Source of the DNA: Rhodococcus sp040643435
Lineage (GTDB): Bacteria > Actinomycetota > Actinomycetes > Mycobacteriales > Mycobacteriaceae
Assembly: GCF_040643435.1 (NCBI RefSeq)
Contig: NZ_JBEYUH010000006.1
Coordinates: 1 to 64,000, forward strand
DNA length: 64,000 bases
Reading direction: 5' to 3'
This document shows, piece by piece, positions 1 to 7,735 of the stretch (position 1 is the first letter of the stretch; each line of letters begins with the position of its first letter). Position numbers and translations under genes: made by a program. The notes beneath the pieces were generated by a model, which was given only the letters and a program-made list of their open reading frames with translations, did no database searches and was not told the DNA's origin.

Positions 1-140
1 AGTGGGGCGTCGAACTCGGCAAGGCTCAGGCCACCGCCCTGCAGGCCGTGCTCACCGGCGACGACACCCCCGACACCGGCGATGCCTCCACCGACAACCT
101 CATCGACATCTACCGCGCTATGCGCGCCGGAGGGAAGTAG
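1..140 (+). CDS. pgi: Glucose-6-phosphate isomerase, C-terminal fragment
   Basis: These are the last 45 residues of a gene entering from the left edge; the frame opens at base 3 and closes with TAG at 138-140. The visible tail begins WGVELGKA, a conserved helix near the C-terminus of glucose-6-phosphate isomerase, the cytosolic enzyme that interconverts glucose-6-phosphate and fructose-6-phosphate. It then runs through a Thr/Asp-rich linker to a basic end (YRAMRAGGK). The catalytic domain lies outside the window, so the identification rests on this one motif. The WhiB gene follows 3 bases later on the same strand. Confidence 0.75.
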   Translation, partial: WGVELGKAQATALQAVLTGDDTPDTGDASTDNLIDIYRAMRAGGK

Positions 141-143
141 GAG

Positions 144-443
144 ATGCCCGCGCTGAAGTTGCTCTATCTGCCGCCTCCTGTTGCCGAGGAATGGGACTGG
201 CAGATCGACGCGGCTTGCCGTGACGCGGACGGCTCGTTGTTCTTCCACCCGGACAACGAGCGGGGCGACGCGAGGGAGAACCGGATGGCCTCGGCCAAGA
301 AGGTCTGCGCTCGTTGTCCGGTGCGGGAGAAGTGCCTGCAGTACGCCCTCGATTCCGGTGAACGCTACGGGATCTGGGGCGGGCTCACGGAGGACGAACG
401 CACTCGGGTGAGAAGGGCTCGCCGGCGCCGCACGAGCCGGTGA
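144..443 (+). CDS. WhiB-family iron-sulfur transcription factor (WhiB3-like)
   Basis: A 99-residue protein with the four WhiB cluster cysteines (C25, C55, C58, C64; the last three as C-x2-C-x5-C) and the GIWGG turn at 76-80, followed by a very basic tail that would contact DNA. WhiB proteins bind a [4Fe-4S] cluster, partner with the primary sigma factor and respond to redox or nitric oxide. The stretch FFHPDNERGDAR and the WDWQ opening resemble mycobacterial WhiB3 more than WhiB1 or WhiB2; that subfamily call is from memory of the family. The start lies 3 bases after the pgi stop, so the two may be co-transcribed. Confidence 0.9.
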   Translation: MPALKLLYLPPPVAEEWDWQIDAACRDADGSLFFHPDNERGDARENRMASAKKVCARCPVREKCLQYALDSGERYGIWGGLTEDERTRVRRARRRRTSR

Positions 444-456
444 CGCCCGACCGTCC

Positions 457-1860
457 TCACCCGCCGGAGACGACTCGCCCGATGATCCGGGCGGCCTCCC
501 GGAAGGCCGCGGGATTCGGTCCGGCGAAGTTGAGCCGGAGATACTGGCCGGTGGGCTCCGCAGGGAACCAATCGTCGCCCGCCGCGACGAGCACCCCGGC
601 AGCCTCGCAGTCGCGCGCGACGACCTCGGCATCGCAGTTGTCCGGGAGTCTGCCCCACAGGTTGAGCCCACCGGGCGGCAGTCCCTCGACCTCCACATCC
701 GGCGCGTACTCACGAAGTTCGCTCGCGAGGAGGTTGCGGCGCGATTCGAGCTCGCGACGAACGGCACGGAGATGGGTGTGCCATGCCGGCTGGGTGACGA
801 CGTCGAGCGCGACCGTCTGGAGAACGCCGCTCACGTAGACAGATTCGGCCTGCACGTCGGCGAGGATGCGTTCGCGAGCGGGTCCTCGCGCGACGATCGC
901 CGCGACCCGCACCGACGGCGCAACGCTCTTGGTCAGCGAGCGGACGTAGACGACGTGGCCGGAGTCGTCGCGCGCGAACAGCGGAACCGACGGGGTCGAG
1001 ATCCCGAAGTCGTGGGCCCAGTCGTCCTCGATGACGAACGCTCCCGCATCGCGCACGACGTCGAGGACCCGCTCTCCGGTCGACGACGACCATTGCCCCC
1101 CGGTGGGATTCGCGAAATTCGGTTGTGCGTAGAAGGCACGCGCCCGGGTCCGGTCGAAGGCACGCGCCAGTTCGTCGGGATCGGGACCGTTCGGTCCGCT
1201 GGAGACCGGCACGAGCTGTACCCCCGCCTTCGTGGCCGCGAGGATCGCACCCCAGTAGGTCGGAGACTCCACGACGACGGGATTGCCGGCACCGACGAGC
1301 GCCCGGAAGATCGAACCGAGTCCGCTCTGACTGCCGGGGGTGACGATCACGTCGCCTGAGGACGGTGGGGCGGTGCGCGCATTCGTCGCTGCCGCCAGTT
1401 CCGCGGCGAACCACGCCTGCAGTTCGGGAAGGCCCGCCGCCGGTGTCCGTCCGACGGCGGCATCGCTGCGGGACGCGCGTGAATACGCTCCGCGGACAAG
1501 GCGCTCAGGAAGCAGTGTGCGGTCGGGGTAGCCGGAGTGGAGCGTGATCACGTCGTTGGGCACGGTGCGCAGGGCTGCGGAGGCGCGGGGGAGCGGTGGT
1601 GCCGTTCCGAGCGCTTCCGTCTGCCAGCTGTGGTCGATCGTGTTCGACGTGCGGATCTGCCGGACGAAGGTGCCGACTCCGGTGCGGCTCTCCACGAGCC
1701 CCCGGGTCTGGAGTGTCCTGAGTGCCTTCTGCACCGTGACGGGGCTGACGCCGTACTGCGCGACGAGCGACCTCGTCGAGGGTAGTCGGGCGCCGGGTGC
1801 GGCGGAGGCGATCCACCGTGTCAGTTCCGCGACCAGCTGGGAACTGCTACTGTTCGACAT
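457..1860 (-). CDS. MocR/GntR-family PLP-dependent transcriptional regulator
   Basis: A 467-residue protein with an N-terminal GntR winged helix (about residues 5-70, with PSTRSLVAQYGVSPVTVQKA as the recognition region). It is joined to a fold-type I aminotransferase-like domain with NPTG, an EDDW acidic motif and SLTKS, whose lysine should bind PLP. MocR proteins sense vitamin B6 or amino-acid ligands and usually control the gene next door, here the divergent EamA transporter. I chose the ATG at 1860: it places the helix-turn-helix at the normal distance, whereas the upstream extension to 2094 is antisense to the transporter. This start codon shares two bases with the transporter start. Confidence 0.9.
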   Translation of the reverse strand: MSNSSSSQLVAELTRWIASAAPGARLPSTRSLVAQYGVSPVTVQKALRTLQTRGLVESRTGVGTFVRQIRTSNTIDHSWQTEALGTAPPLPRASAALRTVPNDVITLHSGYPDRTLLPERLVRGAYSRASRSDAAVGRTPAAGLPELQAWFAAELAAATNARTAPPSSGDVIVTPGSQSGLGSIFRALVGAGNPVVVESPTYWGAILAATKAGVQLVPVSSGPNGPDPDELARAFDRTRARAFYAQPNFANPTGGQWSSSTGERVLDVVRDAGAFVIEDDWAHDFGISTPSVPLFARDDSGHVVYVRSLTKSVAPSVRVAAIVARGPARERILADVQAESVYVSGVLQTVALDVVTQPAWHTHLRAVRRELESRRNLLASELREYAPDVEVEGLPPGGLNLWGRLPDNCDAEVVARDCEAAGVLVAAGDDWFPAEPTGQYLRLNFAGPNPAAFREAARIIGRVVSGG

Positions 1861-1876
1861 GAAAGTACAGAGTAGC
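1846..1876. promoter_or_regulatory. Inverted repeat over two overlapping divergent start codons
   Basis: GCTACT at 1846-1851 is mirrored by AGTAGC at 1871-1876, with partly matching inner bases (GT / AC). The ATG of the EamA gene (1859-1861) and the ATG of the MocR gene (1860-1858) lie in the middle. TACTGT at 1848-1853 ends five bases before the EamA ATG, as expected of a -10 box for a leaderless transcript. A MocR operator here would block both genes; this is inference. Confidence 0.4.
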
Positions 1877-2779
1877 GCTATCGATTCCGACCGGCCAGTG
1901 CTATCGCCCGATCCTCGCGGACTCGCCTGGGGTCTGCTCGGCGTCGCAGCTTTCTCCCTGACCGTCCCGCTCACCCGCATCGCCGTCGAGAACGGAGCGA
2001 TGTCACCGTTGTTCGTCGCCGCCGGTCGCGCGGTCGTTGCGGCGGCCCTCGCCGCTCTGGCACTCGCGCTCACGGGACAACGACTCCCGAACAAGCATCA
2101 GTGGCGCAGAATCGCCGTCGTCACGGGTGGGGTGGTGATCGGATTTCCGATGCTCACCTCGTACGCCCTGACCACGGCACCGGCGAACCACAGTGCGATC
2201 GTCATCGCGATCCTTCCCGCCGCTACCGCCGTGGTCGCGGTGCTGCGGGCCCACGAACGACCCCCCGCCCCGTTCTGGGTCGCCGCGGGTGCGGGGACGG
2301 TCGCCGTCATGGCCTTCGCCGGCCTGCGCGGTGGAGGTTCCGAAGGATTCGGCCGAGCCGATCTGCTGTTGCTCGGTGCGGTGGCCGCCGCAGCCGTCGG
2401 CTATGCCGAAGGCGGACTGCTGGCGCGGGAGATCGGTGCGTGGCAGACGATTTCGTGGGCACTGGTGATGGGGTCGCCGTTGATGGTGGCGCTGACCCTG
2501 CTCTCGCTCGCCGACGGACTGCCGCAGGGTGGGATGACGCACTGGGCGTCGTTCGCCTATCTCGGGATCGTCAGCATGTTCCTCGGGTTCTTCGCGTGGT
2601 ACCGAGGTCTGGCGATCGGGCCGATGGCGCGGGTCGGGCAGGTGCAACTGACCCAGCCGGTCATGACCGTCGGCTGGGCGGCCTGGCTGTTGGGGGAGCC
2701 GTTGACCCGGGCGGTGGTGGCGGGCGGTGCCGTCGTCGTGCTGTGTGCCGGCACCGCCGTCCGCGTCCGTCGACGTTGA
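1859..2779 (+). CDS. EamA/DMT-family membrane transporter
   Basis: A 306-residue integral membrane protein with about ten hydrophobic segments in two repeats (around residues 22-150 and 165-300), as expected of the drug/metabolite transporter superfamily with two EamA domains. The usual Pro/Gly-rich helix ends and the C-terminal TQPVMTVGWAAWLLGEPLT motif are present. Such proteins export amino acids, bases or small metabolites; the substrate is not predictable. It is divergent from the MocR regulator with overlapping start codons, so probably controlled by it. Starts further upstream would run antisense through the regulator. Confidence 0.88.
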   Translation: MKVQSSAIDSDRPVLSPDPRGLAWGLLGVAAFSLTVPLTRIAVENGAMSPLFVAAGRAVVAAALAALALALTGQRLPNKHQWRRIAVVTGGVVIGFPMLTSYALTTAPANHSAIVIAILPAATAVVAVLRAHERPPAPFWVAAGAGTVAVMAFAGLRGGGSEGFGRADLLLLGAVAAAAVGYAEGGLLAREIGAWQTISWALVMGSPLMVALTLLSLADGLPQGGMTHWASFAYLGIVSMFLGFFAWYRGLAIGPMARVGQVQLTQPVMTVGWAAWLLGEPLTRAVVAGGAVVVLCAGTAVRVRRR

Positions 2780-2782
2780 ACG

Positions 2783-3616
2783 TCAGTCCTTGTCGAGGAA
2801 GAAGTCCCAGCGCGGATTGTCGCCGCCGCCGTAACGGGACAGGTCCGTCACTCCGGCTTCGGCCAGGACGTCGGCGTCGACGAAGCAACGGCCGGTGGTC
2901 TCCTTCGCCGGTCGCGAGAGGATCTCGACCGCAGCGTCGGCCATGATTTCGGGGCTGCGTGAGGCTGCGAGCAGCGCTTCGCCGTCGGGGGTGTTGGCCA
3001 CGGCGGAGGTCGCGATGTACGTCTCGGGCCACAGGCAGTTCGCGGCGATGCCGGCATCGGCGTGTTCTGCCGCGAATCCCAGAGTCAGCAGCGACATTCC
3101 GTACTTGGAGAGCGTGTACGAAGGATGTACTCCGAGCCAGTACGGGTTCATGTTGATCGGCGGCGCGATCGTGAGGATGTGCGGGTTGGGTGACTCGCGC
3201 AGATGGGGGAGGGCCGCCTTCGACAGCAGGAACGTGCCGCGGCAGTTGATCTCCTGCATGAGGTCGTACTTCTTGACCGACAACGATTCGGTCGGCTCGG
3301 TCGCAATCGCGCTCGCGTTGTTGACGCAGATGTCCACGCCGCCGAAGTGCTCCACGGCGGTGTCGACGGCCCGCTGGACGTCGTCCTCCTTGCGGACGTC
3401 GCCCACCACCGCGACAGCCTTGCCGCCGGCGGCTTCGATGTCGGCGACTGCGGTGTGCACGGTTCCCTTCAGTTTGGGGTGGGGCTCGGCGGTCTTGGCC
3501 AGAAGCACCACGTTCGCGCCGTGACGCGCCGCGGCGACGGCGATGGCCAGTCCGATACCGCGGCTGGCGCCGGAGATGACCATGGTGCGGTCGCTGAGGG
3601 CATTCTGGCTCGACAT
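2783..3616 (-). CDS. HSDL2-like short-chain dehydrogenase
   Basis: A 277-residue SDR with SGASRGIG at the NAD(P) site, CVNNASA and a Y-x3-K catalytic pair in PSYTLSKYG. The inserted HPKLKGTVHTA loop after the second strand is typical of the HSDL2-like branch, which has been linked to lipid or steroid alcohols. The ATG at 3616 is preceded by a good ribosome site (GGGAGA), so the longer reading to 3688 is not needed. It is divergent from the mutase genes, with the 3662-3678 operator-like palindrome between them, and ends 3 bases from the EamA stop. The substrate is unknown. Confidence 0.85.
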   Translation of the reverse strand: MSSQNALSDRTMVISGASRGIGLAIAVAAARHGANVVLLAKTAEPHPKLKGTVHTAVADIEAAGGKAVAVVGDVRKEDDVQRAVDTAVEHFGGVDICVNNASAIATEPTESLSVKKYDLMQEINCRGTFLLSKAALPHLRESPNPHILTIAPPINMNPYWLGVHPSYTLSKYGMSLLTLGFAAEHADAGIAANCLWPETYIATSAVANTPDGEALLAASRSPEIMADAAVEILSRPAKETTGRCFVDADVLAEAGVTDLSRYGGGDNPRWDFFLDKD

Positions 3617-3661
3617 CGTTCTCCCTGGTCGGCTTTGGTTATCCAGCTCTGTTCTCCGCAA

Positions 3662-3678
3662 TGATATTGGCATTCTCT
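3662..3678. promoter_or_regulatory. Operator-like palindrome, island motif copy 1
   Basis: TGATATTggcATTCTCT matches TGAGAATnnnATTCTCA at 5 of 7 left-arm and 6 of 7 right-arm bases. It sits between the divergent HSDL2-like SDR and the mutase genes. A possible -10 box for the mutase (TAATGT, 3690-3695) follows 12 bases later. Confidence 0.5.
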
Positions 3679-3702
3679 TTTTCTGCAAGTAATGTATCCG
3701 CC

Positions 3703-5280
3703 GTGAACGACTTCGCAGAAACCTCGTCGGGTATCCCGCTCGAGCCTGTCTACGGGCCGGGCGACCGTGCTACCGAACCACCGGCGCCGGGGAGCTTTCC
3801 CTTCACGCGCGGGAACTTCCCCAACGGCTACAGGGGCCGGTTGTGGACGTTCCGCCAGTACTCCGGGTTCGGTACTGCGGAGGAGTCCAACCGCCGTTAC
3901 CGCTACCTGCTCGAGCAGGGAGGCACCGGTCTGTCCGTCGCGCTGGATCTGCCGACCCAGTGCGGCTACGACTCGGACGACCCCGAGGTCGGTGAGGAGG
4001 TCGGCCGGGTCGGCGTCGCCGTCGACACGCTCGCCGATGCCGAGGTGCTGTTCGACGGCATCCCGCTCGACAAGATCAGCACGAGCTTCACCATCAACGG
4101 CACCGCCGCGATCCTGCTCGCCTTCTACGTCGCCGCCGCGGAGAAGAAGGGGGTGCCGCGCGAGAAGCTGACGGGCACCATCCAGAACGACATCCTCAAG
4201 GAATACGCATCGCGCGGTACCTGGATCTGGCCGCCGGAACCGTCACTCCGCCTCATCGCCGACACCATCGAGTTCTGCGCCGCGGAAGTGCCGCGCTTCA
4301 ACGCGATCTCGGTGGCCGGAGCCCATTTCCGCGATGCCGGCGCGAACGCGGTGCAAGAGATGGCATTCACCCTCGCCGACGGTGTCACCTACTGCGACAC
4401 CGTCGTCGAACGTGGGCGGATGACCATCGACCAGTTCGCCCCGCAGATCTCGTTCTTCTTCTACACGCACGGCGACTTCTTCGAGGAGATCGCCAAATAT
4501 CGTGCCGGACGCCGCCGGTGGGCGACGATCGTGCGCGAGCGCTACGGGGCGACCACCGACAAGGCGTCGATGTTCCGCTTCGGCTGTGTCGCCGGTGGCG
4601 CGTCCCTGTATGCACCGCAGGCACAGAACAACCTCGTGCGTGTCGCCTACGAGGCCATGGCGTCGGTTCTCGGCGGCGTGCAGTCGATGTTCACCGCGGC
4701 ATGGGACGAGCCGTTCGCCCTGCCCAGTGAGGAATCGGCGACTCTCGCACTGCGCACGCAGCAGATCCTCGCCTACGAGACCGGCGTGACCAGAGTTGCC
4801 GACCCCCTCGGCGGTTCGTATTTCGTCGAAGCTCTCACCGACGCGACGGAAGAACGCATCGTCGAGATCATGTCCGATCTCGAGGAGCACGGTGGCATGG
4901 TCCGCGCGATCGAGGACGGCTACCTGCAGGGGTTGATCGCCGACGAGGCCTACAAGATCCACCAGGAGATCGAGAACGGCGATCGTCCGGTGGTCGGTGT
5001 GAACAAGTTCGTCTCCGACGAACCGCAACCCGAGATCTCGACCTACGAGCTCGATGCCGAAGGTCGTGAGATGCAGTTGAAGCGACTCGCGAAGGTCAAG
5101 GCCGAACGCGACCCCGTCGCGGTGCGCAACACACTCGCGGCCCTGTCCCGCGCAGCGGAAGGAACCGACAACCTCATGCATGCCCTGATCGATTGCGCCA
5201 ATGCGTATTGCACCGTCGGAGAGATGGTCTCCGCGCTGAAGAACGTGTGGGGCGAGTTCCAGCAGCCGGTGGTGTTCTGA
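3703..5280 (+). CDS. Acyl-CoA (methylmalonyl-CoA-type) mutase, large subunit
   Basis: A 525-residue catalytic TIM-barrel subunit of a B12-dependent mutase whose B12 domain is a separate protein (next gene). Counting from GTG 3703, it has Y53 (RQYSGF), T159/Q161 (TIQND), R171 and H208. Their spacing exactly matches Tyr89, Thr195/Gln197, Arg207 and His244 of methylmalonyl-CoA mutase. Tyr and Arg hold the free carboxylate of methylmalonyl-CoA, so a dicarboxylic acyl-CoA is likelier than isobutyryl- or hydroxyisobutyryl-CoA. I prefer GTG 3703 over ATG 3661 because 3661 lies in the operator region and TAATGT ends 7 bases before the GTG, fitting a leaderless mRNA. The gene overlaps the small subunit by one base. 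Confidence 0.88.
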   Translation: MNDFAETSSGIPLEPVYGPGDRATEPPAPGSFPFTRGNFPNGYRGRLWTFRQYSGFGTAEESNRRYRYLLEQGGTGLSVALDLPTQCGYDSDDPEVGEEVGRVGVAVDTLADAEVLFDGIPLDKISTSFTINGTAAILLAFYVAAAEKKGVPREKLTGTIQNDILKEYASRGTWIWPPEPSLRLIADTIEFCAAEVPRFNAISVAGAHFRDAGANAVQEMAFTLADGVTYCDTVVERGRMTIDQFAPQISFFFYTHGDFFEEIAKYRAGRRRWATIVRERYGATTDKASMFRFGCVAGGASLYAPQAQNNLVRVAYEAMASVLGGVQSMFTAAWDEPFALPSEESATLALRTQQILAYETGVTRVADPLGGSYFVEALTDATEERIVEIMSDLEEHGGMVRAIEDGYLQGLIADEAYKIHQEIENGDRPVVGVNKFVSDEPQPEISTYELDAEGREMQLKRLAKVKAERDPVAVRNTLAALSRAAEGTDNLMHALIDCANAYCTVGEMVSALKNVWGEFQQPVVF

Positions 5281-5681
5281 TGAGCGCCCGCATTCTCGTC
5301 GCCAAGCCCGGCCTCGACGGACACGACCGCGGCGCCAAGATCGTCGCGCGTGCTCTGCGCGACGCCGGTTTCGAGGTCGTCTACACCGGCATCCGCCAGA
5401 AGGTCGAGGACATCGTCTCGATCGCTGTGCAGGAGGACGTCGCAGTGGTCGGCCTGAGCATATTGTCGGGTGCCCACGTCGCCCTCACCACGAAGGTTGT
5501 CGAAGGTCTTCGTGCGGCGGACGCCGGCGACATCGATGTCGTGGTCGGCGGAACGATTCCGCAAGGCGACGTGCCGAAACTTCTCGATGCGGGTGCCGCC
5601 GCGGTGTTCCCCACGAGCACACCGCTGGACGTGCTCGTCACCGAGATCGGCAAGCTCACCGGGGCGTCCGAGGCGTCCTGA
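5280..5681 (+). CDS. Acyl-CoA mutase small subunit, B12-binding domain
   Basis: A 133-residue Rossmann-like cobalamin-binding protein. The base-off histidine motif D-x-H-x2-G is at residues 13-18 (DGHDRG), followed by the Ser-x-Leu (LSILSG) and GG (VVGGTIP) signatures that hold the nucleotide tail of B12. Its length equals the small subunits of split mutases such as isobutyryl-CoA mutase. ATG 5280-5282 overlaps the TGA of the large subunit, so the two are translationally coupled and should form the working holoenzyme. Confidence 0.93.
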   Translation: MSARILVAKPGLDGHDRGAKIVARALRDAGFEVVYTGIRQKVEDIVSIAVQEDVAVVGLSILSGAHVALTTKVVEGLRAADAGDIDVVVGGTIPQGDVPKLLDAGAAAVFPTSTPLDVLVTEIGKLTGASEAS

Positions 5682-5726
5682 GCCCGGTACACACCCACAT
5701 CATCGAGTTCGGGAACTGGAGGAATC

Positions 5727-6683
5727 GTGCGTATCGGAGTGATGGTCGGCCCGGAACAGGGCGACACCAACCGCAAGGTCGACCGCATGCTGAAGGACGT
5801 CGAGTGGGCGGAGTCGGCCGACCTCGACACGGTGTGGGTGCCGCAGATCCCCACCGACTTCGACGCGTTGACGGCCGTCGCGCTGATGGGGACGCGAACG
5901 TCGCGTATCGAGATCGGTACCGCTGTGGTGCCGCTGCAGGCACAGCACCCGGTGCACCTCATGCGGCAGTCGCTTTCGACGCATGCGGCGCTCGGTGGAC
6001 GCCTCGCCCTCGGCGTCGGCCCGTCGCACCACTGGATCGTGCAGGACATGCTCGGGCTGCCCTACGAGAAGCCTGCGAAGTACACGCGCGACTATCTCGA
6101 GGTGCTGGCCGCCGCGCGCGACCTGCCGGGTTCGATCGACGTCGAGAACGACACCTTCACCGTCCACAACCCTCTCGACATCGCGCCGGTCGCGCCCATG
6201 CCGGTGCTGGTCGCGGCGCTCGGTCCCGTCATGCTCAAGATCGCCGGTGAGCTCGCTGACGGCACTGTGCTGTGGATGGCCGACGAACGCGCGATCGCCG
6301 AGCACATCGCCCCGCGCATCACGAAGGCCGCCGAGGAGGCGGGAAGGCCGCAGCCGCGGATCGTCGCGGGCGTACCGGTCTGTCTGTGCGCGCCGTCGGA
6401 GGTCGACGTCGCGCGCGAGCGCGCGAATCGCATTCTTGCCGAGGCGGAGTTCTCGCCCAACTATCAGAGGCTCCTCGAACACGGTAAGTCGAGGGACATC
6501 GGTGACATGGCCATCGTCGGCGACGAGGACGCGATTCTCGCCGGTTTCCGTCGTTACGAAGAGGCCGGAGTGACCGACCTGTCGATGCGACTGCTGCCGA
6601 TCGGCAACAACCGCGACGAACTGGTCGCGTCGAAGTATCGCACCCGTGAGGTCGTCGCCGAACTGGTGAAGGAACTGCGGTGA
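5727..6683 (+). CDS. F420-type LLM-class oxidoreductase
   Basis: A 318-residue luciferase-like monooxygenase-fold protein. Typical features are the MRIGVMVGPEQGD start, TAVVPLQAQHPVHLMRQ at the third strand, GVGPSHHWIVQDMLG and a late TDLSMRLLP strand. Actinobacterial members commonly use the deazaflavin F420 and resemble methylene-H4MPT reductase-like or TIGR03564-type enzymes. The GTG at 5727 follows a strong GGAGGA. It is in the mutase operon and overlaps the CoA-transferase gene by 4 bases, so it probably acts on the same substrate series. Cofactor choice is inferred from the family. Confidence 0.85.
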   Translation: MRIGVMVGPEQGDTNRKVDRMLKDVEWAESADLDTVWVPQIPTDFDALTAVALMGTRTSRIEIGTAVVPLQAQHPVHLMRQSLSTHAALGGRLALGVGPSHHWIVQDMLGLPYEKPAKYTRDYLEVLAAARDLPGSIDVENDTFTVHNPLDIAPVAPMPVLVAALGPVMLKIAGELADGTVLWMADERAIAEHIAPRITKAAEEAGRPQPRIVAGVPVCLCAPSEVDVARERANRILAEAEFSPNYQRLLEHGKSRDIGDMAIVGDEDAILAGFRRYEEAGVTDLSMRLLPIGNNRDELVASKYRTREVVAELVKELR

Positions 6684-7735
6684 CGGCAGGTCCGCTCGCG
6701 GGGATCAGGATTCTCGAGGTCGGCCACATCCTCGCGGGCCCGTACGCGACGATGCTCCTGGCCGATCTCGGGGCCGAGGTGACGAAGGTCGAACCGCCCA
6801 CCGGAGATCTCTCCCGTCAGGTGAGCGATGCGTATTTCGCAAGCCTGAACCGCGGCAAACGCAGCGTCTGTCTCGACTTGACCACCGACGCGGGAATGCG
6901 TCGACTCGGCGAACTGGCCGCCGACTCGCACGCACTGCTCGTCAACCTCAAACCTTCGGCGATCCGCAGGTTCGGTCTGACCTACGACGCCCTGCGCAGG
7001 TGGAACGAGAAGATCGTCTGCGTCGCCGTCACGGGTTACGGGCTCGACGGTGGCGACGATCCGGCCTTCGACTACGTCATCCAGGCGGTGACCGGTGTGG
7101 CGGCCCTGACCGGTGATCCGGACGGGCCACCGACACTGCCGGGATATTCGGCGGCCGACAATTCCACCGGAATGACCGCGGCACTCGGTCTGCTCGCGCA
7201 GATCGTGTCGGGGCGTGGTGGTCAGGTGGACGTATCGCTGCGAGACGTCATGTTGTCGCAGTTGAACTATCGCGCCTCCGCCTACCTCAACGAGGGTACG
7301 GAACCGCGACGGATGCCGAACGGTGCCCACTCGTACTACGTTCCGGCGCAGCTATTCCCGACTGCCGAAGGGACGCTGGCGCTGTTCGTCACACACGACG
7401 GATTCTGGCGGATCTTCGCCGGCGAGGCCGGCATCGACGGCTTCACGGCGATGGCCGAGCGAGCGCAGCGGCGCGACGACGTGCTCGCCGTGGTCGCCGA
7501 GGCGCTTTCGCGCGACACGGCTGCCGGCTGGGAAGCCCGTCTCCGTCCGCTCGGTGTGCCCGCGGCCGCGGTGCGCTCGCTCCCCGACGCTCTCGATGCG
7601 ACGCCCGAGATGATCGTCACCGCTGGGGATTTCCGCCTGGTGGGAAGTCCGATCCGGGTGCAGGGCTACGAGCCGGAGTACGGGCCGCCGCCTGCGCTGG
7701 GGGAGCACACCGAAGAGCCGGTGGCGACGCGCTGA
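6680..7735 (+). CDS. CaiB/BaiF family CoA-transferase
   Basis: A 351-residue family III CoA-transferase. The N-terminal RILEVGHILAGPYATMLLAD and GAEVTKVEPP are typical, and the aspartate in AFDYVIQA is at the position of the acyl-accepting catalytic Asp of formyl-CoA transferase. Such enzymes move CoA between carboxylic acids without ATP, usually as intertwined dimers. It is shorter than the usual 390-430 residues, mostly in the C-terminal region. The GTG start overlaps the LLM stop, so it belongs to the mutase operon. Its last 119 bases overlap the end of the convergent MFS gene. Confidence 0.88.
   Translation: MTAGPLAGIRILEVGHILAGPYATMLLADLGAEVTKVEPPTGDLSRQVSDAYFASLNRGKRSVCLDLTTDAGMRRLGELAADSHALLVNLKPSAIRRFGLTYDALRRWNEKIVCVAVTGYGLDGGDDPAFDYVIQAVTGVAALTGDPDGPPTLPGYSAADNSTGMTAALGLLAQIVSGRGGQVDVSLRDVMLSQLNYRASAYLNEGTEPRRMPNGAHSYYVPAQLFPTAEGTLALFVTHDGFWRIFAGEAGIDGFTAMAERAQRRDDVLAVVAEALSRDTAAGWEARLRPLGVPAAAVRSLPDALDATPEMIVTAGDFRLVGSPIRVQGYEPEYGPPPALGEHTEEPVATR

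Noticed and set aside
3661..3702. ATG 3661 as the mutase start
   Set aside because: It falls directly on the operator-like palindrome and before the probable -10 box; the added 14 residues have no match to the family's N-terminus.
5727..6683. Bacterial luciferase subunit linked to the LuxE/LuxC genes
   Set aside because: The protein belongs to the wide LLM class and is closer to F420-type enzymes. It is 48 kb from LuxE/LuxC and in a different operon, so light production is not supported.
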